Source of the DNA: an uncultured Candidatus Actinomarinales bacterium
GTDB lineage: Bacteria > Actinomycetota > Acidimicrobiia > Actinomarinales > Actinomarinaceae
DNA length: 64,000 nt
Direction of reading: 5' to 3'
Assembly: GCA_943840565.1 (NCBI GenBank)
Contig: CALSUY010000001.1
Coordinates: forward strand, 372,001-436,000
The number at the start of each line of letters is the position of its first letter. Within the stretch, counting starts at the first letter, position 1. Of the stretch, positions 53,171 through 61,954 are shown one piece after another. The translations under genes and the position numbers were made by a program. Under the pieces are notes generated by a model, which was given only the letters and a program-made list of their open reading frames with translations, was not told where the DNA came from and did not search any database.

Positions 53171-53374
53171 CTATCGTTCGACTGTGTAGATACGTCTCCC
53201 AAATTTAAGCAATAATCTCTCTGCAAGTTCAATAAAAAAGTTCAACACCCAAAGACCGATATAAAGAGCCAAAAAAAGTGTGAGAACTTTAGTAATGACA
53301 TAAACGATGACTATATATATTAAAATCCAGGAAATAGTAAATCTAAATGAATAAATCGGTGATTGTGAATTCAT
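53171..53374 (-). CDS. Small membrane protein, unknown
   Basis: 67-aa protein with about two hydrophobic segments and a basic amphipathic C-terminus (ERLLLKFGRRIYTVER). The start overlaps the SRAP stop (TAATG), so it is cotranscribed with it. It ends 39 nt before the tRNA-Val 5' end on the same strand. Confidence 0.55.
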   Translation of the reverse strand: MNSQSPIYSFRFTISWILIYIVIVYVITKVLTLFLALYIGLWVLNFFIELAERLLLKFGRRIYTVER

Positions 53375-54015
53375 TAGAACGGGACCTCTGTGTATTCATT
53401 TATTAAAGATGAGTTTTGATTTTTTGGATTATTAACTGATTTACTAACTCTATGAAAATTAATAACGATATCTTGTTGATTTGAAATATCCTGATAAATA
53501 CTTTCTGTCTCAAGATCTGACACCCATTTTACTTGTTTTTCTTTTGATAGAATCAAAGGAGTTCTATTATGAATCGTCGCCAAGGTGCCAAATGCTTCTT
53601 GAGTAATGATTGAGAATTCAATATCACCATTTGATCTTTTCCAATAAAGGGCTGCGGCTTTTAAAATATTTTTTTCGTTATGGAAAAAATATGGATGTTT
53701 TTCATTATCGACATTTTTCCATTCGTACCATCCTGATATTGGTACCAAACAACGATGTTTTTTGAATGCTGTCTGAAATGTACGTTTTTCTTGTATAGTT
53801 TCCCATCGAGTATTAAATAGTGGTTTTGAATTTTTTTGTTTTTTAAGCCAATCTGGATAGTAGCCCCAGGTGCCAATGATTAATTTATTTTCAATTATTA
53901 TAGGAACCTGAGATTGTGGTGTAATGTTAAAATTTGTCTCATATGTAATTTCGCCACTTAACTCATATTCTTCATTAAGAAGATTGTTTAAATCGAGGTA
54001 GTATCGACCACACAT
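53374..54015 (-). CDS. SRAP domain protein (YedK/HMCES family)
   Basis: Forms a thiazolidine crosslink with abasic sites in single-stranded DNA to protect them. Diagnostic residues are the N-terminal catalytic Cys (MCGRYY), FNTRWETIQEK, the Glu in ISGWYEWK and the His in IHNRTPLIL. The length of 213 aa is normal. It follows the S51 peptidase directly. Confidence 0.95.
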   Translation of the reverse strand: MCGRYYLDLNNLLNEEYELSGEITYETNFNITPQSQVPIIIENKLIIGTWGYYPDWLKKQKNSKPLFNTRWETIQEKRTFQTAFKKHRCLVPISGWYEWKNVDNEKHPYFFHNEKNILKAAALYWKRSNGDIEFSIITQEAFGTLATIHNRTPLILSKEKQVKWVSDLETESIYQDISNQQDIVINFHRVSKSVNNPKNQNSSLINEYTEVPF

Positions 54016-54693
54016 TTATATCGCTAAATCTTTCTTGTCCAAGATATCTCCATCTTTAAATGTTTTATGTTCATCTTTAAATATAATGTGTACGTTGTTT
54101 TTTCCAATAATCTCTACTTGGTTGTTGTCGATTGTGAAGTATGTATCCTTTTCCAAACATAAAAGTTTGTAATTACCTCGATTTAACAATTTTACAGTAT
54201 TAGTTATCCAAGAATAAAATGACTCCCCATAATGTGGTATCACAATCACATTATTTATTAAATTAAATCCATATCCTTTTATCATTTTTTCGCCCATAAT
54301 CATGGCACCAGCGCTGCAACCTGCAACGACTCCACCATTATGATGAGTATCTAAAATTTCAGAGTAAAAAGGAGTTTCTTTAATTGTTTCATACAAATAA
54401 CTTGGATTACCTCCAGAGAAGTAAATAAAGTTCGCATTTTTTACTTTATTGATTAAATCTTCATCAAAAAAATCATTTCGTTTTAAAGCACGGATATTTT
54501 GATGTTCGACACCAAGTTTAGTGAAGTGTTCTGTAGCTAGATCACACCAGTAGTCAATTCTTGAAGAGTTCTCTTTACCAGCAGCTGTAGGGAAGCTTAA
54601 AACATTTGCTTTAGTTGTTAGTTTAGACAACAGTTTTGCATCAGCATAAGATATGCCTGATAAATACTCACCTGAACCTGTAACTGCTATCAA
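54016..54693 (-). CDS. Peptidase S51 family protein (dipeptidase E / cyanophycinase-like, TTG start)
   Basis: 225-aa class I glutamine-amidotransferase-like serine hydrolase. The nucleophile Ser is in VAGCSAGAMIMG; YFSGGNPSYLYE is the oxyanion region. It probably cleaves Asp-containing dipeptides; the specificity is uncertain. The TTG start (54691-54693) has a GGAG Shine-Dalgarno at normal spacing and lies 19 nt downstream of tRNA-Cys. Confidence 0.85.
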   Translation of the reverse strand: MIAVTGSGEYLSGISYADAKLLSKLTTKANVLSFPTAAGKENSSRIDYWCDLATEHFTKLGVEHQNIRALKRNDFFDEDLINKVKNANFIYFSGGNPSYLYETIKETPFYSEILDTHHNGGVVAGCSAGAMIMGEKMIKGYGFNLINNVIVIPHYGESFYSWITNTVKLLNRGNYKLLCLEKDTYFTIDNNQVEIIGKNNVHIIFKDEHKTFKDGDILDKKDLAI

Positions 54694-54712
54694 TTTTTAC
54701 TCCGAAGTTTGG

Positions 54713-54783
54713 AGGCGACGACCAGAATCGAACTGGTGTACACGGTTTTGCAGACCGCTGCGTAGCCACTCCGCCACGTCGCC
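54713..54783 (-). tRNA. tRNA-Cys (anticodon GCA)
   Basis: 71-nt cloverleaf: acceptor GGCGACG/CGTCGCC with discriminator T, anticodon stem GCGGT/ACCGT with loop CTGCAAA, T-arm ACCAG/CTGGT. U73 and GCA fit cysteine identity. It lies 5 nt downstream of tRNA-Gly, so the two are probably one transcript. Confidence 0.95.
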
Positions 54784-54788
54784 ATTTG

Positions 54789-54863
54789 AGCGGTAGAAGG
54801 GATTCGAACCCTCGACTTTCACCTTGGCAAGGTGACGCTCTAGCCAGACTGAGCTACTACCGC
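54789..54863 (-). tRNA. tRNA-Gly (anticodon GCC)
   Basis: 75-nt cloverleaf: acceptor GCGGTAG/CTACCGC with discriminator T, D-arm GCTC/GAGC, anticodon stem TCACC/GGTGA with loop TTGCCAA, T-arm CGAGG/CCCTT region with GTTCGAAT. No CCA is encoded. Confidence 0.95.
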
Positions 54864-54906
54864 ATAAATATAATATTAGCTAAATGTCAGCTTAAAAATA
54901 AGGAAA

Positions 54907-55338
54907 TTATCCTGTAGATCCAAAACCCTTATCGGACCTTTTAGAGTCATCAAGTACATCTACTACTTCGAAACTTACATGCTCTTCACTTAGTAATACA
55001 AGTTGTGCAATCCTATCATGCTTATCTATAAGATAATCAGAATTACTGTGGTTTATTAATGGGACCAATATTTCACCTGTATATCCTGGATCAATAAGTC
55101 CTGGAGAATTAATTAATGTAATCTGATGTTTTGTTGCTAATCCTGATCTAGGTAAAACAAACCCAGCAATCCCTTCAGGTAAAGATATCGATATACCTGT
55201 ATGAACTAAAGTAACCTCTTTACTTGGTAATTTAACTTCTTCGATGGAAGATAAGTCATAACCTATATCAGATGAATGTTGTTTTTGAGGAATTTTAGCA
55301 TCACTAATCAGTAATTTAATTTGAATGTTTTTACTCAT
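54907..55338 (-). CDS. dut: dUTP diphosphatase
   Basis: Trimeric dUTPase keeping uracil out of DNA, 143 aa. Motifs: SSDIGYDLSS (I), PRSGLA (II), INSPGLIDPGYTGEI (III), DRIAQLVLL (IV) and KGFGSTG (V). I start at ATG 55336-55338; the longer frame would overlap the divergent gene and adds a non-family extension. A TACCAT box lies 5 nt upstream. Confidence 0.95.
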   Translation of the reverse strand: MSKNIQIKLLISDAKIPQKQHSSDIGYDLSSIEEVKLPSKEVTLVHTGISISLPEGIAGFVLPRSGLATKHQITLINSPGLIDPGYTGEILVPLINHSNSDYLIDKHDRIAQLVLLSEEHVSFEVVDVLDDSKRSDKGFGSTG

Positions 55339-55360
55339 ACACAATGGTAACCTTTCATTG

Positions 55361-56446
55361 ATGAATATTAGAGATTTTATTTTTATAAATAAAGCAAAAA
55401 GTACAGATAGAATAAAAATATTAGAGCTGTTAGGTTTCGAAACTGAAACAATAATCACACAGGCTCCTGAAAATTATCTAGATGCAGATGAGGTACAGGA
55501 AGTTAACAATTTCAACATTTATGATGATGTAAAAGATATTAAACGTGATGTGCCTCAGCAATCATCTGTAGAGGCTTACATAACAGAAACTGAAAAGATA
55601 TATTCATCCAACACAACAGAGGAATCAGATAGTTTAGAATTGCCAACTGAAACATTTAAACCAATAAACGTAACAAATAAAATAAAAAAGATATGGACTG
55701 ATGTAGAATCTCGGCGCCAGTGGGTGATGCCGTTAACAATAAGTATCATAGCAATAACGGTTATAGCTACAGCAATTACTACTTTTACTTCGAGAAATGC
55801 TGCCCAAGAAGAGGTAATCGAAATTAGTTCTAATTTAGCTTCAGACACCAACGTATTAATCAATGGTCTAGAAAACGTTCTAGAAATCGCAACGGATACA
55901 TTTTATTCAAAATATGACATCTCTAACGCAAGCGCTTATCTGCAGTCTGTAGAGTCATCCACTTTAGAATATCAAACCTTGATAACTCAAAAAGAGAATG
56001 TAAACCTACAAGATATTAATTACAATTTATCAACAATCTTTAATTTAATCAATGAACTTGATGATCTACTTGCATATAGAATTTTAGTTTCTGAAATATT
56101 AATTTATGACACCTTGCTTGAAATAGATGAAACAACCGAAGTAGATGTATTGACTACAAAACTCTCAGAGATAACAGCAATAAGCAAGAGAAACTTTTCT
56201 GAATTACCAGATATTGAAGAAATGATTAATCATAAAAACTTAATTGAGGTTGCAATCATAACTGCTGAAGATCTACACGGAAGGCTTCTTGCTGCATTAC
56301 GTAACAATGAATATGAAGTAGTTAACTCAATTTCAAGCGCATTGTTGCTTAATAAGCAAACAGAGTTATCTGCTTTTGAAAACTCACTATCAATTTTTAA
56401 TACAAATAAGTCTGCAGATTATAAAAGTATTAAGGATTTAGACTAA
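55361..56446 (+). CDS. Unknown single-TM protein with acidic cytoplasmic and helical outer part
   Basis: Unrecognised 361-aa protein. An acidic, low-complexity N-terminus (about residues 25-110) precedes one membrane segment (LTISIIAITVIATAITTF). The long outer region is predicted by eye to be helical, with many Leu, Ile and Asn and little Cys or aromatic content. A TAACCT box lies 7 nt before ATG 55361. It is divergent from dut across 22 nt and overlaps the nrdR stop by 4 nt. No function is proposed. Confidence 0.7.
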   Translation: MNIRDFIFINKAKSTDRIKILELLGFETETIITQAPENYLDADEVQEVNNFNIYDDVKDIKRDVPQQSSVEAYITETEKIYSSNTTEESDSLELPTETFKPINVTNKIKKIWTDVESRRQWVMPLTISIIAITVIATAITTFTSRNAAQEEVIEISSNLASDTNVLINGLENVLEIATDTFYSKYDISNASAYLQSVESSTLEYQTLITQKENVNLQDINYNLSTIFNLINELDDLLAYRILVSEILIYDTLLEIDETTEVDVLTTKLSEITAISKRNFSELPDIEEMINHKNLIEVAIITAEDLHGRLLAALRNNEYEVVNSISSALLLNKQTELSAFENSLSIFNTNKSADYKSIKDLD

Positions 56447-56883
56447 TTAAACTCAGCAGCTTCTTTTTCGAAGTCTGAAGCATCTGAAAATTCTTTATAC
56501 ACAGAGGCAAATCTGACATAAGCTACTTGGTTTACCTCTTTTAAGTGTGAAAGTACCGTTTCTCCAATAAACTCTGATTGAACTTTGTTCCCTTGCTCTT
56601 GTATGTCTTTGTAAATAGTGTCTACTAATGCTTTTAATTTCTTTTCACTTAATTCCTGGCCTCCAAAGGCGTTTTGCACACCTTGGTATAGCTTCTCTAA
56701 GTTAAACTCCTCACGATTTCCATTTCTTTTGATAACAATTTGGCCAATTGATGCTTTTTCATAAGTTGTAAACCTAGATTTGCACGAAGAACAGTTCCTT
56801 CGTCTACGAATTGAAGTACCTTCAGTGTTTTTTCTTGAATCTACAACTGAAGTTTCTTCTGCTTGACAGAAAGGGCATACCAT
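56443..56883 (-). CDS. nrdR: Transcriptional repressor NrdR
   Basis: Represses ribonucleotide reductase genes using a zinc ribbon and an ATP-cone, 146 aa. The zinc ribbon is CPFC ... CSSC; SRFTTYEKASIGQIVIKRNGN leads into the ATP-cone. A TAATAT box lies 7 nt before the ATG. It is next to the SOS-controlled LysM gene, an order conserved in Actinobacteria. Confidence 0.96.
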   Translation of the reverse strand: MVCPFCQAEETSVVDSRKNTEGTSIRRRRNCSSCKSRFTTYEKASIGQIVIKRNGNREEFNLEKLYQGVQNAFGGQELSEKKLKALVDTIYKDIQEQGNKVQSEFIGETVLSHLKEVNQVAYVRFASVYKEFSDASDFEKEAAEFN

Positions 56884-56926
56884 ATATGGTATATTATAAA
56901 GATTCCTAATGATTTAAGCAAACAAT

Positions 56927-57190
56927 CTATGGTATTTTTATAATTTGATCAACAAATAATATTGATTCTTCTAAATTATTAGCTTTTTTTACTTCAAATA
57001 CAAATTCTGAGACATTTTGTACGTTTAATTTGTTACCAATTACCCATAAGTTGTCGCCATGTTGTACTTTATATGTTAATTCTGAAGAATGATCTCTAGA
57101 AGAGACATCAGTTAATATTAATGGTGTAGTGATTATTGAAAATAAAATCACAAATGCTAATAGATAAATTGTATTTTTAATGTTTTCCAT
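56927..57190 (-). CDS. LysM-domain membrane protein, possible SOS-induced division inhibitor
   Basis: 87-aa protein with an N-terminal membrane segment (IYLLAFVILFSIITTPLIL) and a C-terminal LysM domain (YKVQHGDNLWVIGNKL ... VDQIIKIP). It is divergent from lexA. Mycobacterial Rv2719c (ChiZ) and corynebacterial DivS are LysM proteins at the same place and are SOS-induced cell-division suppressors. The shared SOS box supports that role here; function is by analogy. Confidence 0.75.
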   Translation of the reverse strand: MENIKNTIYLLAFVILFSIITTPLILTDVSSRDHSSELTYKVQHGDNLWVIGNKLNVQNVSEFVFEVKKANNLEESILFVDQIIKIP

Positions 57191-57196
57191 GATTAC

Positions 57197-57202
57197 ATAG
57201 TA
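57197..57202 (-). promoter_or_regulatory. -10 box of leaderless promoter for the LysM gene
   Basis: TACTAT on the minus strand, then 6 nt (GTAATC), then ATG, close to the SOS box. Confidence 0.45.
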
Positions 57203-57230
57203 GAAACCAAGTATGACACTTTTATTATTA

Positions 57231-57242
57231 GAACATATGTGC
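57231..57242. promoter_or_regulatory. SOS box (LexA operator) between lexA and the LysM gene
   Basis: GAACATATGTGC, one mismatch from GAAC-N4-GTTC. It directly abuts the lexA -10 (TAATAT, 57243-57248), so LexA would block its own promoter; divergent control of the LysM gene is likely. Confidence 0.75.
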
Positions 57243-57253
57243 TAATATGGAGT

Positions 57254-57841
57254 ATGAGTAATAAAGAAACAGAAATACTTGAATTTATAAATTTTACACT
57301 TAAAAATGATGGCTACTCTCCTTCTGTAAGAGAGATCTGTGAAGCAGTAGGGTTAAAATCAACAAGTACCGTTCAATACCACTTAAACAAGTTAGAAAAA
57401 AGAGGCGTTATTAATAAATCTGAAGGTAAATCACGATCTCTACATCTTAATGATGTAACAAATGAATTTAGATCTATCCCAATAGTTGGAGAAATAGCAG
57501 CTGGGTTACCGCTTGCTGCAGAGGAAAATATAATTGGAGAGCTTCCTTATCCAGAAAGCAATTTTAATGACTCGCTTATTGCATTAAAAATAAATGGAGA
57601 TTCCATGATTGATGCTGGAATACATGATGGAGATCTAGTAGTTGTAGATAAGTCAAAACAACCAACGAATGGAGATATAGGAGCATTCCTTGTACTAGGA
57701 ACTGAGGCTACAGTAAAATATATAGACACAATAAGTAATAAGAAGTATCTAATCCCGGCCAATAAAAACTACGAAAATATTGAAGTAAATGAAAACATCT
57801 CAATAGTTGGTAAGGTTGTGTCTCTATTTAGAGATATGTAA
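57254..57841 (+). CDS. lexA: LexA repressor
   Basis: SOS master repressor and self-cleaving peptidase, 195 aa. Winged HTH: SPSVREICEAVGLKSTSTVQ. Cleavage site Ala-Gly in GEIAAGLPLA; catalytic Ser in NGDSMIDAGI and Lys in EATVKYID. The frame begins at 57239, but the ATG at 57254 gives the family N-terminus and has GGAG just upstream. Its 3' end overlaps dapF convergently. Confidence 0.96.
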   Translation: MSNKETEILEFINFTLKNDGYSPSVREICEAVGLKSTSTVQYHLNKLEKRGVINKSEGKSRSLHLNDVTNEFRSIPIVGEIAAGLPLAAEENIIGELPYPESNFNDSLIALKINGDSMIDAGIHDGDLVVVDKSKQPTNGDIGAFLVLGTEATVKYIDTISNKKYLIPANKNYENIEVNENISIVGKVVSLFRDM

Positions 57842-58562
57842 CGATTCCGCTTATATACAGGTTCGTATCTTTAAATTCTAAATCTAACTCTCCACCAGGA
57901 AAAAGAATTGTTGTTGGGTTGTGTACAATTTTTTCAGAGTAAAGATAGTTAAATAAACACAATGCGCCGGAACCACAGGCATCAGTCTCCCCTACACCTC
58001 TTTCGAATACTCTTGTTTTAACAAAATTTTCACTAACAACTTCATAAATTTCAACATTGACCCCCTCGGAGAAATGTTCAGATTCATTAACTTTATTGTA
58101 AAAAGTTGCCAAATCGAAAGTCTCTACATTTTCTACACTAACTAAAAAATGTGGGTTACCAACTTGTGACTTAATACCATCGATATCATCAATTAGTATT
58201 GATTCACTTGAGTAAGTTGGCAATGGTGCATTCACTGTGACTACTGAATCTTCAACAACTGCAGTAAGATTACCGACAGGAGCTACGACAGTCATTTTAT
58301 GTGCGGTTACGAGTTCATTATCATAAGCGTACTTAGCAGTACACCTGACACCGTTGACACATAACTCAGCAGCAGTTCCGTCACTATTAAAATAATGCAT
58401 TTTTACAGTTGAATCATCTATAGATTCGACAAAAATGACCCCATCTACTTCATAATCAGAATCCGCAACAAGAGAAATAATTTGAATCTCCGAAGTAGGG
58501 CCAGTGTAAGGAGAAACAATAAAATCATTTCCTGTACCAGACATATAAGCGAAATTACTCAT
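57828..58562 (-). CDS. dapF: Diaminopimelate epimerase
   Basis: Interconverts LL- and meso-DAP for lysine and peptidoglycan, 244 aa. The two catalytic Cys are in ELCVNGVRC (usually CGNG) and DACGSGA; GTGNDFIV opens the protein. It overlaps miaA by 8 nt, in the actinobacterial order miaB-miaA-dapF. Confidence 0.93.
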   Translation of the reverse strand: MSNFAYMSGTGNDFIVSPYTGPTSEIQIISLVADSDYEVDGVIFVESIDDSTVKMHYFNSDGTAAELCVNGVRCTAKYAYDNELVTAHKMTVVAPVGNLTAVVEDSVVTVNAPLPTYSSESILIDDIDGIKSQVGNPHFLVSVENVETFDLATFYNKVNESEHFSEGVNVEIYEVVSENFVKTRVFERGVGETDACGSGALCLFNYLYSEKIVHNPTTILFPGGELDLEFKDTNLYISGIVTYL

Positions 58563-59379
58563 CCATTAACTCTATCATTTTATTTTTTATAAAATTAGGG
58601 TCGTTTGTTGAATGTTGTTCAAGAGATGTTTCTTTTTTAAACCAAGTAATTTGTTTTTTTACTAATTTAAAGGTTTTCTGATTAATGTTAGATTCTATGT
58701 CTGTATTTACATTCATGCCTATAGCTTGAAGTATGGTTTTAGATGGATTTAAAAGTGATGATAGTTCATTAGCTAAACCATTTTCTATCATCAACTTTGT
58801 TCGTTGTTCAATATTTGCTTTGTAATCAGGGTTGTTCCAAAAAATACCAACTTTATTTTTACTTATATTTAATGGTGGGAATATATATTTTGAATCTTCA
58901 AGAAGACTAGATTCAATATTTCGAATTAATCTTCTTTTATTTAGCTCAACATTTGGGAGCTCAATTTTATAAACGTCATGAAATTTAAGAAGTTGTCCAT
59001 AATTAAGTTGCTCTAGTTCAGCTCGAATAGATGGATCAGTAGGACGAAATTCAAAGTTTTTTACCATTGATGAAAAATATAATCCAGTTCCCCCAACTGC
59101 TAAAATATCTCTCTCGTAGGTCATTTTTGGAAAATCAATATCTAATAAATAGTTAAGGAAATCTACTACTGAAAAGTTTTGGTCAGGTTCTGCTATATCA
59201 ATACCAAGATATTCAACCTGAGCCTGCATTACATCAGTTGGTTTGGCGCTTAATATATCTAAACCTCTATACACTGCCATGGAATCAAGGGAAAGCAGTG
59301 GAATATTTCGCTCAATTGCAATCTCATGTGCAACATTTGTCTTTCCAGATGCAGTTGTGCCAGTTAAAAAATAGAGCAA
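58555..59379 (-). CDS. miaA: tRNA dimethylallyltransferase
   Basis: Prenylates A37 of tRNAs reading UNN codons, 274 aa. P-loop GTTASGKTN; DSMAVYRGLDILSAKP; AVGGTGLY. It is shorter than the usual 300 or so at the C-terminus but the core is complete. It begins directly after the miaB stop. Confidence 0.95.
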   Translation of the reverse strand: MLYFLTGTTASGKTNVAHEIAIERNIPLLSLDSMAVYRGLDILSAKPTDVMQAQVEYLGIDIAEPDQNFSVVDFLNYLLDIDFPKMTYERDILAVGGTGLYFSSMVKNFEFRPTDPSIRAELEQLNYGQLLKFHDVYKIELPNVELNKRRLIRNIESSLLEDSKYIFPPLNISKNKVGIFWNNPDYKANIEQRTKLMIENGLANELSSLLNPSKTILQAIGMNVNTDIESNINQKTFKLVKKQITWFKKETSLEQHSTNDPNFIKNKMIELMDE

Positions 59380-60756
59380 TTAGATAATTTCCGCGGTTAA
59401 AGCAAAGGGAGTAGCTTCAATAATCCTTACATCAAGAAAATCACCTATTGATACGTCCTGAGAAGGTATGTGTACTGTCTGTCCTCCATCTATTTTTCCA
59501 CTCATAAATGTATTCGTTTTCTTAGAGTATTTTTCTACAAGTAATTTTTGGTCTGTTCCAATAAATCTTTTGTAACGAACGTGACTGATTTCAGTTTGTA
59601 TTTCTTTAAGTTTCATAAACCTTGAGTCAATAACTTCTTTTTCAATAAAATCATCATCCATTGTGTTTGCTGTTGTTCCTGGGCGAGGTGAAAATTTAAA
59701 CATATATACAGCGTCAAATTGTGATTCTTTAATAACTTTTAATGTCTCTTCAAAATCTTCATCTGTTTCACCTGGAAAGCCCACAATAATATCAGTTGTT
59801 AGTGAAACATCTTCTATTGTTTCTTTTGCTAGGTTAAGTTTTTCAAGAAACTTTTCTTGAGTGTATCCACGTTGCATTTTTCTCAATATTTTATTACTAC
59901 CACTTTGTAATGGCATATGGATCTGGTTCGCTACTTTATCTAGATCATTTACTGCAATAAGTGTTTCAGGTTTAAAGTCTTTTGGGTGAGGTGATGTAAA
60001 TCTTATACGTTTTAATCCTTCTACGTTATTTAATTCCGTTAATAGTTCGGTAAAATATGGTTTAGAAGAACCATTAATTTTCAAATCTCTTCCGTATGAG
60101 TTAACATTCTGTCCCAGTAAGGTAATCTCTTTAACTCCACTATCTATCATTGCTGTAGCCTCATTAACTATGTCAGAAGGACGCCTACTAATTTCTGGAC
60201 CTCGTACAGATGGGACAATACAGAAGGTACAACTGTTATTACATCCAATTTGAATCGTTAGCCAAGCAGATACTTCTGACTCACGTATTGAAGGTGCATC
60301 TGTGGGTAGGGATTCTATCTCATCAATAACTTCAGTAATCGGCCCCCAATCTTCGCTTTGATTTAAAAGGTTTACAATATTAGTGAGATTATGAGTTCCA
60401 ATAACAACATCTACCCATGGAGCACGCTCTCTGACTAATTCTTTATCTTTTTGAGCAGCACAGCCACCTACCAATAATTTACGATTACTTTTTTCGCTTT
60501 TCCATTTTTTAAGTTGTCCGAGTGTTCCATATAACTTGTCATCTGCATTTTCACGAATTGTGCATGTGTTGATAAATAATACATCAGCTTGTTCTAAAGA
60601 ATTAGCCTTTAACATGCCATCGTATTCAAATAGTCCAGCGATACGTTCAGAATCATGTTCATTCATCTGACAACCAAAGGTTTTAACAAAATAATTTAAT
60701 CCGCTCCTTGACGGTTTGGCCCTTGGAGTTTTGTTTAATTCAATTGCTGCTTTCAC
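59380..60756 (-). CDS. miaB: tRNA-2-methylthio-N6-dimethylallyladenosine synthase (GTG start)
   Basis: Radical-SAM methylthiotransferase, 458 aa. The first cluster ligands include TFGCQMNEHDSER, NTCTIRENA and GGCAAQKD; the radical-SAM triad is NSCTFCIVP; a TRAM domain ends the protein. GTG start with a perfect TATAAT 6 nt upstream. In many Actinobacteria recX lies between recA and miaB; here there is only a 37-nt gap. Confidence 0.96.
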   Translation of the reverse strand: MKAAIELNKTPRAKPSRSGLNYFVKTFGCQMNEHDSERIAGLFEYDGMLKANSLEQADVLFINTCTIRENADDKLYGTLGQLKKWKSEKSNRKLLVGGCAAQKDKELVRERAPWVDVVIGTHNLTNIVNLLNQSEDWGPITEVIDEIESLPTDAPSIRESEVSAWLTIQIGCNNSCTFCIVPSVRGPEISRRPSDIVNEATAMIDSGVKEITLLGQNVNSYGRDLKINGSSKPYFTELLTELNNVEGLKRIRFTSPHPKDFKPETLIAVNDLDKVANQIHMPLQSGSNKILRKMQRGYTQEKFLEKLNLAKETIEDVSLTTDIIVGFPGETDEDFEETLKVIKESQFDAVYMFKFSPRPGTTANTMDDDFIEKEVIDSRFMKLKEIQTEISHVRYKRFIGTDQKLLVEKYSKKTNTFMSGKIDGGQTVHIPSQDVSIGDFLDVRIIEATPFALTAEII

Positions 60757-60762
60757 AATTAA

Positions 60763-60768
60763 ATTATA
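60763..60768 (-). promoter_or_regulatory. -10 box of leaderless promoter for miaB
   Basis: Perfect TATAAT on the minus strand, then 6 nt (TTAATT), then GTG. Confidence 0.6.
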
Positions 60769-60793
60769 TGGATATTTTTAGAAAATATATATA

Positions 60794-61879
60794 TTATTTT
60801 TCTTTATTAGTGGTTTTTGATTCTTTTGTTTCATCAACTGAAATGTCATCTGTTTCAACCTCATCAGTTGTTACATCTTCCGTGTCTGATTCAATCAAAC
60901 CTACCGCTTTATACACATCATTTTCAAGCTGAAGTGCTAGATCTGGATTTTCTCTTAAATAGTTTTTAGAGTTCTCTTTACCCTGACCAAGTTGTACTTC
61001 ATCATATGTAAACCATGCACCACCTTTACGAACGATGCCATGTTCTACACCAACGTCTAGCAAGCTACCTTCTCTAGATATTCCTTTTCCAAACATAATA
61101 TCAAATTGTGCTTCTTTAAACGGAGGAGCAACTTTATTCTTTACAATTTTTGCTCTTACTCTATTACCTATCATCTCAGCACCAACTTTGAGTGTCTCTA
61201 TTCTTCTTATATCGATACGAACTGATGCATAAAATTTAAGCGCTCTACCTCCACTAGTAGTTTCTGGAGATCCCCACATAACGCCAATTTTTTCACGAAT
61301 TTGATTAATAAAAATTACAGTTGTTTGTGTTTTATGGATTGAACCAGTTAGTTTACGTAATGCTTGTGACATCAATCGTGCTTGAAGTCCAACATGAGAT
61401 TGACCCATTTCACCATCAATCTCTGCTTTAGGGACAAGTGCAGCAACTGAATCAATAACAACAACGTCAACACCACCAGACTCAATAAGCATATCTGCAA
61501 TCTCTAAAGCTTGTTCACCTGTGTCAGGTTGTGAGACTAATAATTCATCGATATCAACACCAAGAGCTGCTGCATAAACAGGATCTAGGGCATGCTCTGC
61601 ATCTATAAATGCTGCTACGCCACCTGCTTTTTGAGCTTCTGCTGCTACATGTAAAGAAAGTGTTGTCTTACCAGAACTTTCTGGCCCATAAATTTCAACT
61701 ACTCTTCCTTTTGGTATTCCACCTATACCTAGAGCTAAATCGATAGATAGTGCTCCGGTTGATATTGCTGGGATTTTTTTAATATTATCAGCACCGAGTT
61801 TCATAAGTGAACCCTCACCAAATTGTTTCTCAATTTGATCGAATACTGTATCTAGTTTTTTTGCCCTGTCTTTATCCAT
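60794..61879 (-). CDS. recA: Recombinase RecA
   Basis: Strand-exchange ATPase and LexA coprotease, 361 aa. Walker [20 protein letters not shown] (Walker B); [21 protein letters not shown] loop region; an acidic C-terminal tail. A Shine-Dalgarno AGGAGA precedes the ATG, so unlike many neighbours it has a normal leader. Controlled by the upstream SOS box. Confidence 0.98.
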   Translation of the reverse strand: MDKDRAKKLDTVFDQIEKQFGEGSLMKLGADNIKKIPAISTGALSIDLALGIGGIPKGRVVEIYGPESSGKTTLSLHVAAEAQKAGGVAAFIDAEHALDPVYAAALGVDIDELLVSQPDTGEQALEIADMLIESGGVDVVVIDSVAALVPKAEIDGEMGQSHVGLQARLMSQALRKLTGSIHKTQTTVIFINQIREKIGVMWGSPETTSGGRALKFYASVRIDIRRIETLKVGAEMIGNRVRAKIVKNKVAPPFKEAQFDIMFGKGISREGSLLDVGVEHGIVRKGGAWFTYDEVQLGQGKENSKNYLRENPDLALQLENDVYKAVGLIESDTEDVTTDEVETDDISVDETKESKTTNKEK

Positions 61880-61904
61880 TTTTATCTCCTAATTAGATTA
61901 ATTA

Positions 61905-61933
61905 TTATTAATTAAAACATCTATGTAAGACAA
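61905..61933 (-). promoter_or_regulatory. recA promoter
   Basis: Minus strand: TTGTCT (-35, 61928-61933), 17-nt spacer, TAATAA (-10, 61905-61910), followed by a leader with a Shine-Dalgarno. The SOS box lies just upstream of the -35. Confidence 0.5.
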
Positions 61934-61942
61934 ATTTTACTA

Positions 61943-61954
61943 GAACATTTGTTC
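61943..61954. promoter_or_regulatory. SOS box (LexA operator) of recA
   Basis: GAACATTTGTTC, a perfect GAAC-N4-GTTC within the palindrome TAGAACATTTGTTCTA (61941-61956). It overlaps the cinA stop codon. Confidence 0.88.
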
